Source of the DNA: a bacterium
Lineage (GTDB): Bacteria; Gemmatimonadota; Glassbacteria; GWA2-58-10
Length of the DNA stretch: 8,432 nt
Assembly: GCA_021372515.1 (NCBI GenBank)
Contig: JAJFUG010000198.1
Span: 1-8,432, forward strand
Reading direction: 5' to 3'
The notes under the pieces are model-generated. The model made no database searches, was not told the origin of the DNA, and worked only from the letters and a program-made list of their open reading frames with translations. Below, in pieces: positions 1-7,347 of the stretch (its first letter is position 1; each line of letters starts with the position of its first letter). The position numbers and the translations under genes were made by a program.

Positions 1-2307
1 TACGCCATCGTGGACGAGGTGGACAGCGTGCTGATCGACGAGGCCCGCACGCCGCTCATCATCTCGGGCCCGGTGCACGGCACCTCCGACACTTTCAAGC
101 AGTACCGGCCGATGGTGGATGACCTGGTGCGCCTGCAGGTCAAGGAGGTCAACTCGCTCCTGTCCGAGGCCGCGCGCCTTCTGGAGGAAGCCGAAAAGGA
201 GACCGACGGCAAGCAGTCCGACGCCAAGACCTACGAGGCGGGGATCAAGCTGCTGCAAGCCTCGCGCGGCATGCCCAAGAACAAGCGCCTGCTTAAGATC
301 ATGAACGAGGTGGGCACCAAGAAACTGCTGTTGCGCGTGGAGGGGGATTTCATGCGCGATAAGAAGATGCCCGAGCTGGACGAGGCCCTCTTTTTCTCGA
401 TGGACGAGAAGGGCAACCAGGTGCAGCTCTCGGACAAGGGCATCGACCGGCTGAGCCCCGACGATCCCCAGATGTTCGTCATCCCCGATCTGTCGACCGA
501 GATCGACAAGGTGCAGCAGGACGCTGCGCTCAGCCAGGTGCAGAAACACGAGCGCGTCCAGCGCATCGAGCGCGACTACCTGGACAAGAGCGACCGCATC
601 CACACGATCCACCAGCTCCTGAAAGCCTATGCCCTGTTCGAGAAGGACGTGGACTACGTGGTGCAGGAGGACAAGGTGCTGATCGTGGATGAGTTCACCG
701 GCCGCCTGATGCCGGGCCGCCGGTTCTCGGACGGGCTGCACCAGGCCCTGGAGGCCAAAGAGAGCGTCAAGATCGAGGGCGAGACCCAGACCCTGGCCAC
801 AATCACCCTGCAGAACTATTTCCGCCTGTACGACAAGCTGGCCGGCATGACCGGCACGGCCGAGACCGAGGCCAACGAGTTCTGGCAGATCTACAAGCTG
901 GACGTGGTGGTGATCCCGACCAACCGCCCGATCGTGCGCAATGACATGGACGACGTGATATTCCGCACCCGGCGCGAGAAATTCAACGCCATCATCGACG
1001 AGATAGTCTCCCTGAACGAGAAGACCCGCCCGGTGCTCGTGGGCACGGTGAGCGTGGAGATTTCGGAAACTCTCAGCCGGATGCTCAAGCGCCGCGGGGT
1101 GAAGCACCACGTGCTCAACGCCAAGTACCACCAGCAGGAGGCCGAGATCGTGGCCCGGGCCGGACAGCCCAGCGCGGTGACAATCGCCACCAACATGGCC
1201 GGCCGCGGCACGGATATCAAGCTGGGGCCCGGGGTGCGTGAGGTGGGCGGCCTGGCGATCCTGGGCACCGAGCGCCACGAGGCGCGCCGCATCGACTTGC
1301 AGTTGCGCGGCCGCAGCGGCCGTCAGGGCGACCCCGGCAGCTCGGATTTCTTCCTCTCGCTGGAAGACGACCTGATGCGCCTGTTCGGCAGCGACCGTAT
1401 CAGCGGCATCATGGACCGCCTGGGCCTCAAGGAGGGCGAGGTCATCACCCATCCGCTGGTCTCGCGCTCCATCGAGCGGGCGCAGAAGAAGGTGGAGGGC
1501 AACAACTTCCAGATCAGAAAGCACCTGCTGGAATATGACGACGTGATGAACCAGCAGCGCGAGGTGATCTACGACCTGCGCCTGTTCGCCCTGGAGGGCA
1601 AGGAACTGGACGAGGAGTTCAAGAAGTTCCTGGACGATGCCGCCGGGGTCAAGCTGGACCAGCACATCCTGCCCGGCAGCCCGCCCGAGGAGTGGGACCT
1701 CAAGGGCCTCTCGGCCGACCTTCTGCGCACGTTCCTGCTCAGCGTGCCGTTGGAGAAAAAGGATCTGTCGGAACTGAACGCCGAGGACATCCGCGAGCAG
1801 GTGCTCGACCTGGTGAACCAGCTCTGGGAGATGAAAGGCCAGGAACTGGGCCCGGACCGCAAGACATTCCTGATGCAGCATATCCTGCTGCGCGTGCTGG
1901 ATGAGAACTGGCGCGAGCACCTCTATTTCCTGGACTACCTGAAGAGCGGGATCAATTTCCGGGCTTACGGCCAGAAAGACCCGCTGGTCGAGTACAAGAA
2001 AGAGGCCTACACCGCCTTTGTCGAGATGATGGAGCGGATCAAGGTGGAGGTGGCCTCGCTGTTCTTCAAGGCGCAGTTCATCGAGGAGAGCGAGATCGAC
2101 AAGCCGCGCCGTCCCGAGATGACCGCCGTGCACCACGCCACCATCTCGGCGTTCCAGGGGACGCAACCCACCCTGAGCGGGCCGGAGGAGCAGCCGCAGA
2201 AAGTGCAGACCGTGCGGCGCGACCAACCCAAAGTCGGACGCAACGACCCTTGCCCCTGCGGCAGCGGCAAGAAATTCAAGCACTGCCACGGACGGGATTC
2301 TGTCTGA
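1..2307 (+). CDS. secA: Preprotein translocase ATPase SecA (5' truncated by window edge)
   Basis: SecA is the motor ATPase that drives unfolded preproteins through SecYEG in the inner membrane. The frame is open from base 1, and the first visible motif is the Walker B DEVD box (nt 13-24) in [19 protein letters not shown]. By comparison with E. coli SecA, about 200 N-terminal residues including Walker A lie outside the window. In order there follow an enlarged preprotein-binding region, the [21 protein letters not shown] block (about nt 691-765), the second nucleotide-binding half with [10 protein letters not shown] (about 1190-1220) and the [13 protein letters not shown] arginine-finger motif (about 1300-1340). 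Next are the helical scaffold and wing with [19 protein letters not shown], and [15 protein letters not shown]. The protein ends in a SEC-C zinc motif with the CxC...CH pattern (nt 2251-2289). The preprotein-binding region looks roughly 100 residues longer than in E. coli (recalled comparison, not an alignment) and resembles Bacteroidetes/FCB SecA. The identification is certain. The apparent GTG start at nt 10 is only the first start-like codon in a truncated frame. Confidence 0.98.
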   Translation, partial: YAIVDEVDSVLIDEARTPLIISGPVHGTSDTFKQYRPMVDDLVRLQVKEVNSLLSEAARLLEEAEKETDGKQSDAKTYEAGIKLLQASRGMPKNKRLLKIMNEVGTKKLLLRVEGDFMRDKKMPELDEALFFSMDEKGNQVQLSDKGIDRLSPDDPQMFVIPDLSTEIDKVQQDAALSQVQKHERVQRIERDYLDKSDRIHTIHQLLKAYALFEKDVDYVVQEDKVLIVDEFTGRLMPGRRFSDGLHQALEAKESVKIEGETQTLATITLQNYFRLYDKLAGMTGTAETEANEFWQIYKLDVVVIPTNRPIVRNDMDDVIFRTRREKFNAIIDEIVSLNEKTRPVLVGTVSVEISETLSRMLKRRGVKHHVLNAKYHQQEAEIVARAGQPSAVTIATNMAGRGTDIKLGPGVREVGGLAILGTERHEARRIDLQLRGRSGRQGDPGSSDFFLSLEDDLMRLFGSDRISGIMDRLGLKEGEVITHPLVSRSIERAQKKVEGNNFQIRKHLLEYDDVMNQQREVIYDLRLFALEGKELDEEFKKFLDDAAGVKLDQHILPGSPPEEWDLKGLSADLLRTFLLSVPLEKKDLSELNAEDIREQVLDLVNQLWEMKGQELGPDRKTFLMQHILLRVLDENWREHLYFLDYLKSGINFRAYGQKDPLVEYKKEAYTAFVEMMERIKVEVASLFFKAQFIEESEIDKPRRPEMTAVHHATISAFQGTQPTLSGPEEQPQKVQTVRRDQPKVGRNDPCPCGSGKKFKHCHGRDSV

Positions 2308-2317
2308 GCCTGACCAC

Positions 2318-2330
2318 GCCCGATACGGGC
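2318..2330 (+). other. Small hairpin between secA and the next gene
   Basis: GCCCG-ATA-CGGGC is a perfect 5-bp stem with a 3-base loop in the 43-base gap after secA. No T-run follows, so it is not a convincing intrinsic terminator and read-through from secA into the next gene is plausible. It may be chance in GC-rich DNA. Confidence 0.25.
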
Positions 2331-2340
2331 CTCACGCGCC

Positions 2341-2345
2341 GGAGG
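2341..2345 (+). promoter_or_regulatory. Shine-Dalgarno site (GGAGG) for the 262-residue ORF
   Basis: GGAGG lies 5 bases before the ATG at 2351. This supports both the start choice and the reality of an ORF that has no family recognition. Confidence 0.75.
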
Positions 2346-2350
2346 CGAGG

Positions 2351-3139
2351 ATGGTCGAAATCAGGAAATCCGAGGGTGAGGTTATCCTCTCGCGGGACGA
2401 ACTGCGCAAGGTGGAAAGCTTCCAGGCCGCTTTCGCCGCTATCTGGAACGAGATGCGCGATTCGGTCGAGGAGTTCGACAACATCATCCTGCGGCATTAT
2501 TTCAACCGTGAAAACGGCTACCTGGAAGAGCAGCAGAACAACCTGCGCGAGATAGTGCTGCTGCAGGACCGCATGGAAGAGCTGGCCGCGCGTCTGGGCG
2601 GCTCGGCGGCCGAGCTCAAGGCTTTCATGAAATCCTTGCAGCAAGGGATGCACGGCGCCGCTCCGGCCGCCCCGCAGTCGCCCGGGCCCTCCGCTCGGCC
2701 CAAGTCGAATGGGGCCGGGGACACTGCGGCGGACAGGACTACCGCGGATAAGACGAACGGCGCGCGCCGCAGCCGTCTCCTGCTGTCCGACCGGGACAAG
2801 CTGGCCGACAGCTCCCAGCGCGGCGGCGAGATTTCGATCAAGCTGTTTTTCGAGGAACTGGGCCTTCTGCATCCCGAGCGTCACGACCTGCTCCGCGAGA
2901 TAACCCGTCAGCTCCACGAGCTGCTTTACGAGCGCAAGCTGGTCGGCTACAGCAAGACCTCGCTCGTGTTCGGCCGCGACCGCAGCCTGGAAGAGGTGCT
3001 GGTCTCGCTGGAGCCGGTGTTCCTGTCGGAAAGAGTGCGGGAGCTGCTGGCCGCGGAGGCCCTGGCGCCGGGCGGGGCGCGTCTGGTCCTGGGCTGCGGT
3101 CCAGGCGGCGAGCTGGTGTACGTGTCCGCCGCGGAGTGA
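2351..3139 (+). CDS. Uncharacterised protein, probable N-terminal coiled coil and separate C-terminal domain
   Basis: I do not recognise this 262-residue protein. It starts at an ATG with a well-placed GGAGG, and codon use matches secA and rel (G/C-rich third positions), so it is very likely real. Residues about 15-100 are charged, helix-rich and probably coiled coil (DELRKVESFQAAFAAIWNEM, then YLEEQQNNLREIVLLQDRMEELAARL). Residues about 102-138 form a Pro/Ala/Gly/Thr-rich linker that is probably disordered. Residues about 158-260 look folded: EISIKLFFEELGLLHPERHDLLREITRQLHELLYERKLVGYSKTSLVF is followed by a helical stretch and an end rich in Gly and Val (GGARLVLGCGPGGELVYVS). There is no signal peptide, membrane segment or metal motif, and only one cysteine (C249), so it is probably cytoplasmic. 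It sits 43 bases after secA on the same strand, with no strong terminator between, and may share its transcript. A role in secretion or in stringent signalling cannot be inferred from position alone. Confidence 0.85.
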   Translation: MVEIRKSEGEVILSRDELRKVESFQAAFAAIWNEMRDSVEEFDNIILRHYFNRENGYLEEQQNNLREIVLLQDRMEELAARLGGSAAELKAFMKSLQQGMHGAAPAAPQSPGPSARPKSNGAGDTAADRTTADKTNGARRSRLLLSDRDKLADSSQRGGEISIKLFFEELGLLHPERHDLLREITRQLHELLYERKLVGYSKTSLVFGRDRSLEEVLVSLEPVFLSERVRELLAAEALAPGGARLVLGCGPGGELVYVSAAE

Positions 3140-3167
3140 GAAAGCCATCTGTTCGCAGAGTGTCAGG

Positions 3168-3182
3168 CCCGGCGCGCCCGGG
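3168..3182 (+). other. GC-rich hairpin after the 262-residue ORF
   Basis: CCCGG-CGCGC-CCGGG is a perfect 5-bp GC stem with a 5-base loop, 28 bases after the stop codon. It has no following T-run. It could stabilise the 3' end of the upstream transcript, or it could be chance given the local composition. Confidence 0.3.
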
Positions 3183-3322
3183 ACGGTCTGCCAGGCCTGA
3201 GACAGGCCCGGGGCTGTCGGGAGAGCGCCGGGCTGGAACATTTATGGGCCGCCGGGTGGCTGCGATCTTCCGCAGGACGGCAGGTGCAGCCAATTCGCGA
3301 GGGCGAGCCGACCGGCATGTGG

Positions 3323-3351
3323 TGTACAGGTTGGGCTTAAACTGTTATATT
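3323..3351 (+). promoter_or_regulatory. Candidate extended -10 promoter for rel (and pilZ)
   Basis: TGTACA (3323-3328, four of six matches to the -35 consensus) is separated by 17 bases from TATATT (3346-3351, five of six matches to the -10 consensus). A TGn extension (TGT, 3343-3345) lies directly before the -10. The site falls in the only AT-rich island of the rel upstream region. Transcription would begin near 3358, giving a leader of about 60 bases to the ATG at 3417. A second weak -10-like hexamer, TATACA, is at 3352-3357. The consensus used is that of sigma-70 in Proteobacteria and Firmicutes, and this host's sigma preference is unknown. Confidence 0.45.
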
Positions 3352-3416
3352 TATACAGGTAATTGATCCGTAAACAACTGTGTGATGCCGGTTTCCGGGT
3401 ACAACGCGGGTGCGCT

Positions 3417-5594
3417 ATGCCGAAGGAAGACCTGTTTAAGGCGTTGGAAAATCACAAGAACCTCGATCTGGAGCTGATCGGGCGGGTCTACGATTTCAGC
3501 GCCGCGGCCCACAAGGGCCAGAAACGCAAGTCGGGCGAGGATTTCATCACCCATTCGGTGGAGGTGGTGAAGATACTGCTCGACCTGCGCCTCTACGACA
3601 GTGTGTCCATCGCTGCAGCCCTGGTGCACGACGTGATCGAGGACACCGCCCACACTCTGGAGGAGGTCCGCAGCCTGTTCGGCGAGGAGATCGCCGCCAT
3701 CGTGGACGGCCTGACCAAGATCAGCCGGATGGACGGCTACGCCGCCCCGCGCTCGGAGCAGGACCAGCAGATCGAGAACTACCGCAAGCTGATCCTCTCC
3801 ATGGCCCGGGACATCCGGGTGATCCTGATCAAGTTTGCCGACCGCCTGCACAACATGCGCACCCTGGACGCTCTGAACGAGGAAAAGCGTTTGCGCATCG
3901 CCCGCGAGACGTTGGACATCTACGCCCCGCTGGCCCACCGTTTCGGTATCGCCCTGATCCGCTGGGAGCTGGAGGACTTGGCTTTCAAGCACCTGGAGCC
4001 GGCGCACTACAAGGAGCTGGCCAAAAAGCTGGCACAGAAGCGGATCGAGCGCGAGGCCCTGATCGAGCATTTCAAGGACCCGCTGCAGAAAGCGATCAAC
4101 GAGGCCGGGATCAAGGCCGAGGTCACCGGGCGGCCCAAGCACCTGTACAGTATCTGGCGCAAGATGGAGCGGCGCAACAAGACCTTCGAGGAACTGTACG
4201 ACCTGCTCGGCCTGCGCGTGCTCACCGAAACCGTGGCCTCCTGCTACCATATCCTGGGGATCATCCACAGCACCTGGACCCCGCTGCACGACCGCTTCAA
4301 GGACTATATCGCCACTCCCAAGTCGAACATGTACCAGTCGCTGCACACCACGGTTTACGGCCCCGGCGGGCACCTGATCGAAATCCAGGTGCGCACCTTC
4401 GAAATGAACCGCACCGCCGAGTTCGGCATCGCCGCGCACTGGAAATTCAAGGAGCAGCAGAGCGGAGGCCAGAGCGAGCTGGATAAGCGCATGAGCTGGC
4501 TGCGCGAGGTGCTGGAGTGGCAGAACGAGGCCACCGATCCCAAGGATTTCCTGGAGTTCCTGAAGATCGACCTGTTCGACGACGAGGTGTTCGTGTTCAC
4601 CCCGCAGGGCCGCCTGATGAAGCTTCCCGCCGGATCGACGCTGATCGATTTCGCGTTCTGCGTGCACACCGAGATCGGCCTGCACTGCGCCGGGGGCAAG
4701 ATCGACGGGCGGATCGCGCCGCTGCACACCCGCCTGAAAAGCGGCCAGACCGTGGAGATCATCACCAACCCGAACACCCATCCGAGCAAGGACTGGGTCC
4801 AGTTCGTGCGCTCGACCAAAGCGCGCGGCAAGATCAGGGCCTGGATCCGCGAGCAGGAGTTCGCCGACAGCCTCAAGCTGGGCAGGGAAATGCTGGAGCG
4901 CGAGCTGCGCAAGCAGCGCCTGCCCAAGATCGATGAGGCCAAGATGAGTGCTCTGTTGCAGCATTTCAACCTCACCGGCCCGGCGGACAAGCTCTACGCC
5001 GCAATCGGCCAGGGCAACGTCTCGGTCAGCCAGGTGCTGAGTCAGATCGCCCCGGAGACCATCGAGCACGAGCACAAGCCGCGCGCTTTCGACCGCCTGC
5101 TCGACCGTCTGCGCAAGGATTCCTCGGCTATCAAGATCCAGGGGATCGGCAACCTGATGGTCACCTACGCCGGCTGCTGCCAGCCCGTGCCTGGCGACAA
5201 GGTGGTGGGCTACATCACCCGGGGACGGGGGGTGTCGATCCACCGCGCCGACTGCCCCAACCTTCTGCGCATGAGCACCGAGCCCGGCCGACGGGTGGGG
5301 ATCGACTGGCAGGCCGGGGATGACGAGGACTTCATCGTACGGCTGCAGATCACCGGCAGTGACCGCAAGGGCATGCTGGCCGACCTGACCACCGTGATCA
5401 CCGACACCGGGACCAATATCCAGAGCGCCGAACTCAAGTCGAGCGATTTCGAGTTCACCGGCACTTTCGTGGTCGAGGTGCGCGACCTTAAGCACCTCAA
5501 CCGGATCATCGCCGCACTGAAAAAAATCCGCGGGGTGGAGAAAGTCACGCGCATGGAGTCGTTCTCCCCCCGGGCGATAGAGAAATCAGGTTGA
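3417..5594 (+). CDS. rel: Bifunctional (p)ppGpp synthetase/hydrolase, long RelA/SpoT (Rel) family
   Basis: This enzyme makes (p)ppGpp from ATP and GDP/GTP and hydrolyses it, controlling the stringent response in the cytoplasm on the ribosome. With the ATG at 3417 it has 725 residues, the usual length of the family. The HD hydrolase domain (about 20-190) keeps H46, H71-D72, E75-D76 and the ADRLHNMRT segment with D142, so hydrolysis should be active, unlike RelA-type degenerate HD domains. The synthetase domain (about 235-345) has GRPKHLYSIWRKM, then the basic RFKD motif (293-296) before YIATPKSNMYQSLHT; the basic form marks bifunctional Rel/SpoT where RelA has an acidic one. Next come TGS (about 390-451), a helical region, a Cys/His zinc-finger-like domain (C587, C588, H609, C613) and a C-terminal ACT domain (about 638-714). 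A TTG at 3363 would add 18 residues but lies only about 5 bases after the predicted transcription start. The ATG has no clear ribosome-binding site, so the start rests on length and domain layout. The name rel is preferred over relA or spoT because both activities appear intact. Confidence 0.96.
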   Translation: MPKEDLFKALENHKNLDLELIGRVYDFSAAAHKGQKRKSGEDFITHSVEVVKILLDLRLYDSVSIAAALVHDVIEDTAHTLEEVRSLFGEEIAAIVDGLTKISRMDGYAAPRSEQDQQIENYRKLILSMARDIRVILIKFADRLHNMRTLDALNEEKRLRIARETLDIYAPLAHRFGIALIRWELEDLAFKHLEPAHYKELAKKLAQKRIEREALIEHFKDPLQKAINEAGIKAEVTGRPKHLYSIWRKMERRNKTFEELYDLLGLRVLTETVASCYHILGIIHSTWTPLHDRFKDYIATPKSNMYQSLHTTVYGPGGHLIEIQVRTFEMNRTAEFGIAAHWKFKEQQSGGQSELDKRMSWLREVLEWQNEATDPKDFLEFLKIDLFDDEVFVFTPQGRLMKLPAGSTLIDFAFCVHTEIGLHCAGGKIDGRIAPLHTRLKSGQTVEIITNPNTHPSKDWVQFVRSTKARGKIRAWIREQEFADSLKLGREMLERELRKQRLPKIDEAKMSALLQHFNLTGPADKLYAAIGQGNVSVSQVLSQIAPETIEHEHKPRAFDRLLDRLRKDSSAIKIQGIGNLMVTYAGCCQPVPGDKVVGYITRGRGVSIHRADCPNLLRMSTEPGRRVGIDWQAGDDEDFIVRLQITGSDRKGMLADLTTVITDTGTNIQSAELKSSDFEFTGTFVVEVRDLKHLNRIIAALKKIRGVEKVTRMESFSPRAIEKSG

Positions 5595-5637
5595 AATGGC
5601 GCACTGAGCCTTATCCCATCCGTTGCTCCAATCCGGC

Positions 5638-5645
5638 AAGGAGGG
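5638..5645 (+). promoter_or_regulatory. Strong Shine-Dalgarno site (AAGGAGGG) for the PilZ gene
   Basis: AAGGAGGG ends 4 bases before the ATG at 5650 (5 bases from GGAGG). It decides the start: the in-frame TTG at 5623 lies upstream of this site, so the nine extra residues it would add are probably not made. Confidence 0.8.
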
Positions 5646-5649
5646 TTAC

Positions 5650-6849
5650 ATGCAACAGCTCTCCACGGTGCTTGTGGCCGTGCTGCTCAGATTGGCCGAG
5701 TTGACCCGGAACCAGCTCATCCCGCACGCCCAGCGCTGGCGTGCGGTGCAGAAAGGCTGGGGCGAATCCAGCTCCCACGCTTCCGAAATCATCCCCTGGG
5801 TGATGGGCGTGCTCGTCGTATCCGCCTTCGTGTTCGCGATTGTTTTCACCCGGCGGGAGAGGGCCAAGCAGAAAGAACGCGAATTCGTCTACTACCAGCG
5901 CAAGGCCGCGGAGAAAGGCCTGGACCCGCAATGCCTCAAGCTGATGGAGCAGGCTGTCCGCACCATGGGACTGCAGCAGCCTTTCCGCGTGCTCGACTCC
6001 TTCGACATTTTCCAGCACCTGATAGAGCAGTACGAGCGCAAGAGCGATTTCTCGGAGCAGGAGCACGCCTATTTCATCCAGATGGTGGAGAAGATCAAGG
6101 ACACTCTCGGGTTCCGTCAGATCGAGGAGGCCGTGCCGCTGACCACCTCGCGCGAGATCAAGGCCGGCCAGACGGTGAAGGTGAAGCTGGGCCGGGACGG
6201 CCAGGAGTTCGAGTACGATTCCTGCGTGCTGGACAATGAGGAGAAAGTTATCACCCTGGATGGCTCGGGGATGGATTTCGGTTTCCTCAGGCTCGGGTTC
6301 GACACCACGCTGGAGGTGATTTTTCACCGCGAGGCGGATGCCGGATACAATTTCCTCACCACGATCACCAAGGCGCCGGACCCGGCGCGCAAGCACCTTT
6401 TCATCAAGCACCCCAAGAAACTGGAGCGCACCCAGGCCCGCAATTTCTCGCGCATGGAGGTGGTGTTCCCGTTCAGTTACTACCACATCGAAAAAAACAG
6501 GTTCAACACCATCGAGATCGACACCAACCTCATCGGCTGCGAGAGCCGTCCGGTCTACCGCGGCGAGAGCGTGGACATCAGCGGCGGCGGGATCGCGTTC
6601 AACACTTACCGCAAGGTGAGCCGCGGCGATTTCCTCTACCTGAATTTCCAGATGCTGAGCGAGGAGCACACCGAGCCGCTGCTGGCCGAGGTGGTCTGGA
6701 GCGGCAAAGACAAGAAGAACGAAAACCTTCAGCTCGTGCGGGCCCGGTTCTTCAGCATAACCGACAAAATGCAGGACGCGCTGATGAAATTCGTCTACCA
6801 GATGCAGCGGCGGGTGGCGCGCCGGATGAAATTCGCGCCCAAGAGGTAG
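5650..6849 (+). CDS. Membrane-anchored PilZ-domain protein, probable c-di-GMP receptor (YcgR-like)
   Basis: This 399-residue protein is probably a c-di-GMP effector at the inner membrane. One clear transmembrane segment lies at about residues 47-67 (IIPWVMGVLVVSAFVFAIVF), followed by positively charged RRERAKQKER, which predicts that the rest is cytoplasmic. The first 17 residues are also hydrophobic to amphipathic. Residues about 75-160 are mostly helical. Residues about 170-255 (GQTVKVKLGRDGQEF...VIFHREADAGYNF) resemble the PilZN/YcgR-type N-terminal beta domain. The PilZ domain follows at about 257-390, with the c-di-GMP-binding RxxxR (R264-NFS-R268) and DxSxxG (D309-I-S-G-G-G) motifs both intact. 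The spacing between the two motifs is about 41 residues, somewhat long. It starts 55 bases after rel with no terminator between, so the two probably share a transcript. Its target (motility, adhesion, exopolysaccharide) cannot be read here because no flagellar, pilus or polysaccharide gene is nearby. Confidence 0.88.
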   Translation: MQQLSTVLVAVLLRLAELTRNQLIPHAQRWRAVQKGWGESSSHASEIIPWVMGVLVVSAFVFAIVFTRRERAKQKEREFVYYQRKAAEKGLDPQCLKLMEQAVRTMGLQQPFRVLDSFDIFQHLIEQYERKSDFSEQEHAYFIQMVEKIKDTLGFRQIEEAVPLTTSREIKAGQTVKVKLGRDGQEFEYDSCVLDNEEKVITLDGSGMDFGFLRLGFDTTLEVIFHREADAGYNFLTTITKAPDPARKHLFIKHPKKLERTQARNFSRMEVVFPFSYYHIEKNRFNTIEIDTNLIGCESRPVYRGESVDISGGGIAFNTYRKVSRGDFLYLNFQMLSEEHTEPLLAEVVWSGKDKKNENLQLVRARFFSITDKMQDALMKFVYQMQRRVARRMKFAPKR

Positions 6850-6887
6850 GGCCCCGATCTCCCCGCAGGGTGCACCACCGAACAAAA

Positions 6888-6918
6888 GCCCCGGTCTCCT
6901 TATACAGGAGGCTGGGGC
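6888..6918. terminator. Bidirectional intrinsic terminator between converging blocks
   Basis: A 13-base arm GCCCCGGTCTCCT (6888-6900), a TATAC loop and the arm AGGAGGCTGGGGC (6906-6918) pair along their whole length in + strand RNA, with two G-U wobbles. A T-containing tract (CTTGTGTTG) follows on the + side. On the - strand the wobbles become A-C mismatches, but the better U-tract TTTTGTT follows (complement of 6881-6887). It sits between the stops of the + strand PilZ gene and the - strand zinc-ribbon gene, so it can end both transcripts. Confidence 0.8.
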
Positions 6919-6937
6919 CTTGTGTTGTCAGGCGTAT

Positions 6938-6954
6938 CGGGCTGTTTAGGCCCG
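6938..6954. other. Small hairpin downstream of the zinc-ribbon gene
   Basis: CGGGC-TGTTTAG-GCCCG is a 5-bp stem with a 7-base loop, just after the - strand stop at 6963. It lacks an adjacent U-tract on either strand and may simply assist the main terminator 20 bases further on. Confidence 0.3.
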
Positions 6955-6962
6955 GCACGGCT

Positions 6963-7328
6963 TCAGTCGATACGGTACAGTATCCGTCCGCAATGGTTGC
7001 AGAACTCGATCACGTCCTGGTGCTCGGTGACCAGCTTGCTGCCTGTGGGCGCCGAGACGAAACAGCCGTAGCAGACTCCGTTCTTCACCGGGGCCATCGG
7101 GCGGTCGTATTTTTCGGCGATACGCAGGAAACGATGGTACAGCACCGGGTCGAGCTGTTCGGTAACCTCGCGGATGGATTCCTCGATCCGCTCTTTTTTG
7201 TCGAGGGCGAAACCCATCTGCTCATACTGCTCCACGACTTGGAAGTCCTGCATCTCCTTTTTCAGGCTGAGCAGGTCCTGCAGGAACATGAGCAGTCTCA
7301 ACTGGCTTTCTTTCATCAGAAACGGCAC
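6963..7328 (-). CDS. Short C4 zinc-ribbon protein (zf-RING_7/CdsZ-like C-terminus)
   Basis: This protein has up to 121 residues. Its C-terminal half has the pattern NGVCYGCFVSAPTGSKLV...FCNHCGRILYRID, with zinc-ligand cysteines C86, C89, C110 and C113. This matches the C4 zinc-ribbon (zf-RING_7) found at the end of long coiled-coil proteins such as chlamydial CdsZ. The N-terminal half (about 8-75) is charged and probably helical (LQDLLSLKKEMQDFQVVEQYEQMGF...KKERIEESIREVTEQL). Family members usually have about 240 residues with a long coiled coil, so this one is about half length and lacks most of that region. The start is uncertain: a GTG at 7328 or an ATG at 7316, neither with a clear ribosome-binding site. 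The gene begins 19 bases after the EIIA stop and is probably translated from the same transcript. Zinc binding is likely; a nucleic-acid or protein target is unknown. Confidence 0.82.
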   Translation of the reverse strand: MPFLMKESQLRLLMFLQDLLSLKKEMQDFQVVEQYEQMGFALDKKERIEESIREVTEQLDPVLYHRFLRIAEKYDRPMAPVKNGVCYGCFVSAPTGSKLVTEHQDVIEFCNHCGRILYRID

Positions 7329-7347
7329 CGTGTAAGAGTGAAGGAGT

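Larger units (their letters stand above)
3140..3416. other. Intergenic region upstream of rel
   Basis: No gene is supported in these 277 bases. The first 190 or so are very GC-rich, with a repeated 9-mer CAGGCCCGG (3164-3172 and 3203-3211), the palindrome CAGGCCTG (3192-3199) and a GC hairpin (3168-3182). From about 3321 the composition turns abruptly AT-rich up to position 3360, where the promoter candidate for rel lies. A GTG at 3136 opens a 76-codon frame across the gap, but its Arg/Gly/Pro-rich translation looks like non-coding GC-rich DNA. Confidence 0.6.

Noticed and set aside
3164-3233. CAGGCCCGG repeats and CCGGGC inverted repeats considered as a regulator binding array or RNA element
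   Set aside because: The copies are few, irregularly spaced and lie in very GC-rich sequence where such words recur. No covariation evidence is available.
2276-3241. 321-codon open frame on the - strand opposite the unknown ORF
   Set aside because: It was considered as an alternative to the unrecognised + strand gene. The + frame has GGAGG at correct spacing and a plausible helical protein; the - frame is rich in Gln, Arg, Gly and Leu without motif and runs into secA.
3136-3366. 76-codon + frame starting at a GTG overlapping the stop of the unknown ORF (GTGA)
   Set aside because: The GTGA overlap looks like translational coupling, but the product is Arg/Gly/Pro/Ala-rich without structure, there is no ribosome-binding site, and the frame runs through the probable rel promoter.
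3351-5495. 714-codon open frame on the - strand opposite rel
   Set aside because: It lies almost entirely antisense to a certain rel gene, and its translation is a low-complexity mix of Leu, Val, Gly, His and Gln typical of the complement of GC-rich coding DNA. No domain is recognisable.
5611-6885. 424-codon open frame on the - strand opposite the PilZ gene
   Set aside because: Same explanation: an antisense shadow. The + strand gene has a strong ribosome-binding site and clear PilZ motifs, whereas this frame has neither and overlaps the terminator region.
3351-6908. Repeated 9-mer TTATACAGG at 3351-3359 and 6900-6908
   Set aside because: One copy is in the rel promoter island and the other in a terminator loop. 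A 9-base match is expected by chance in a window of this size.
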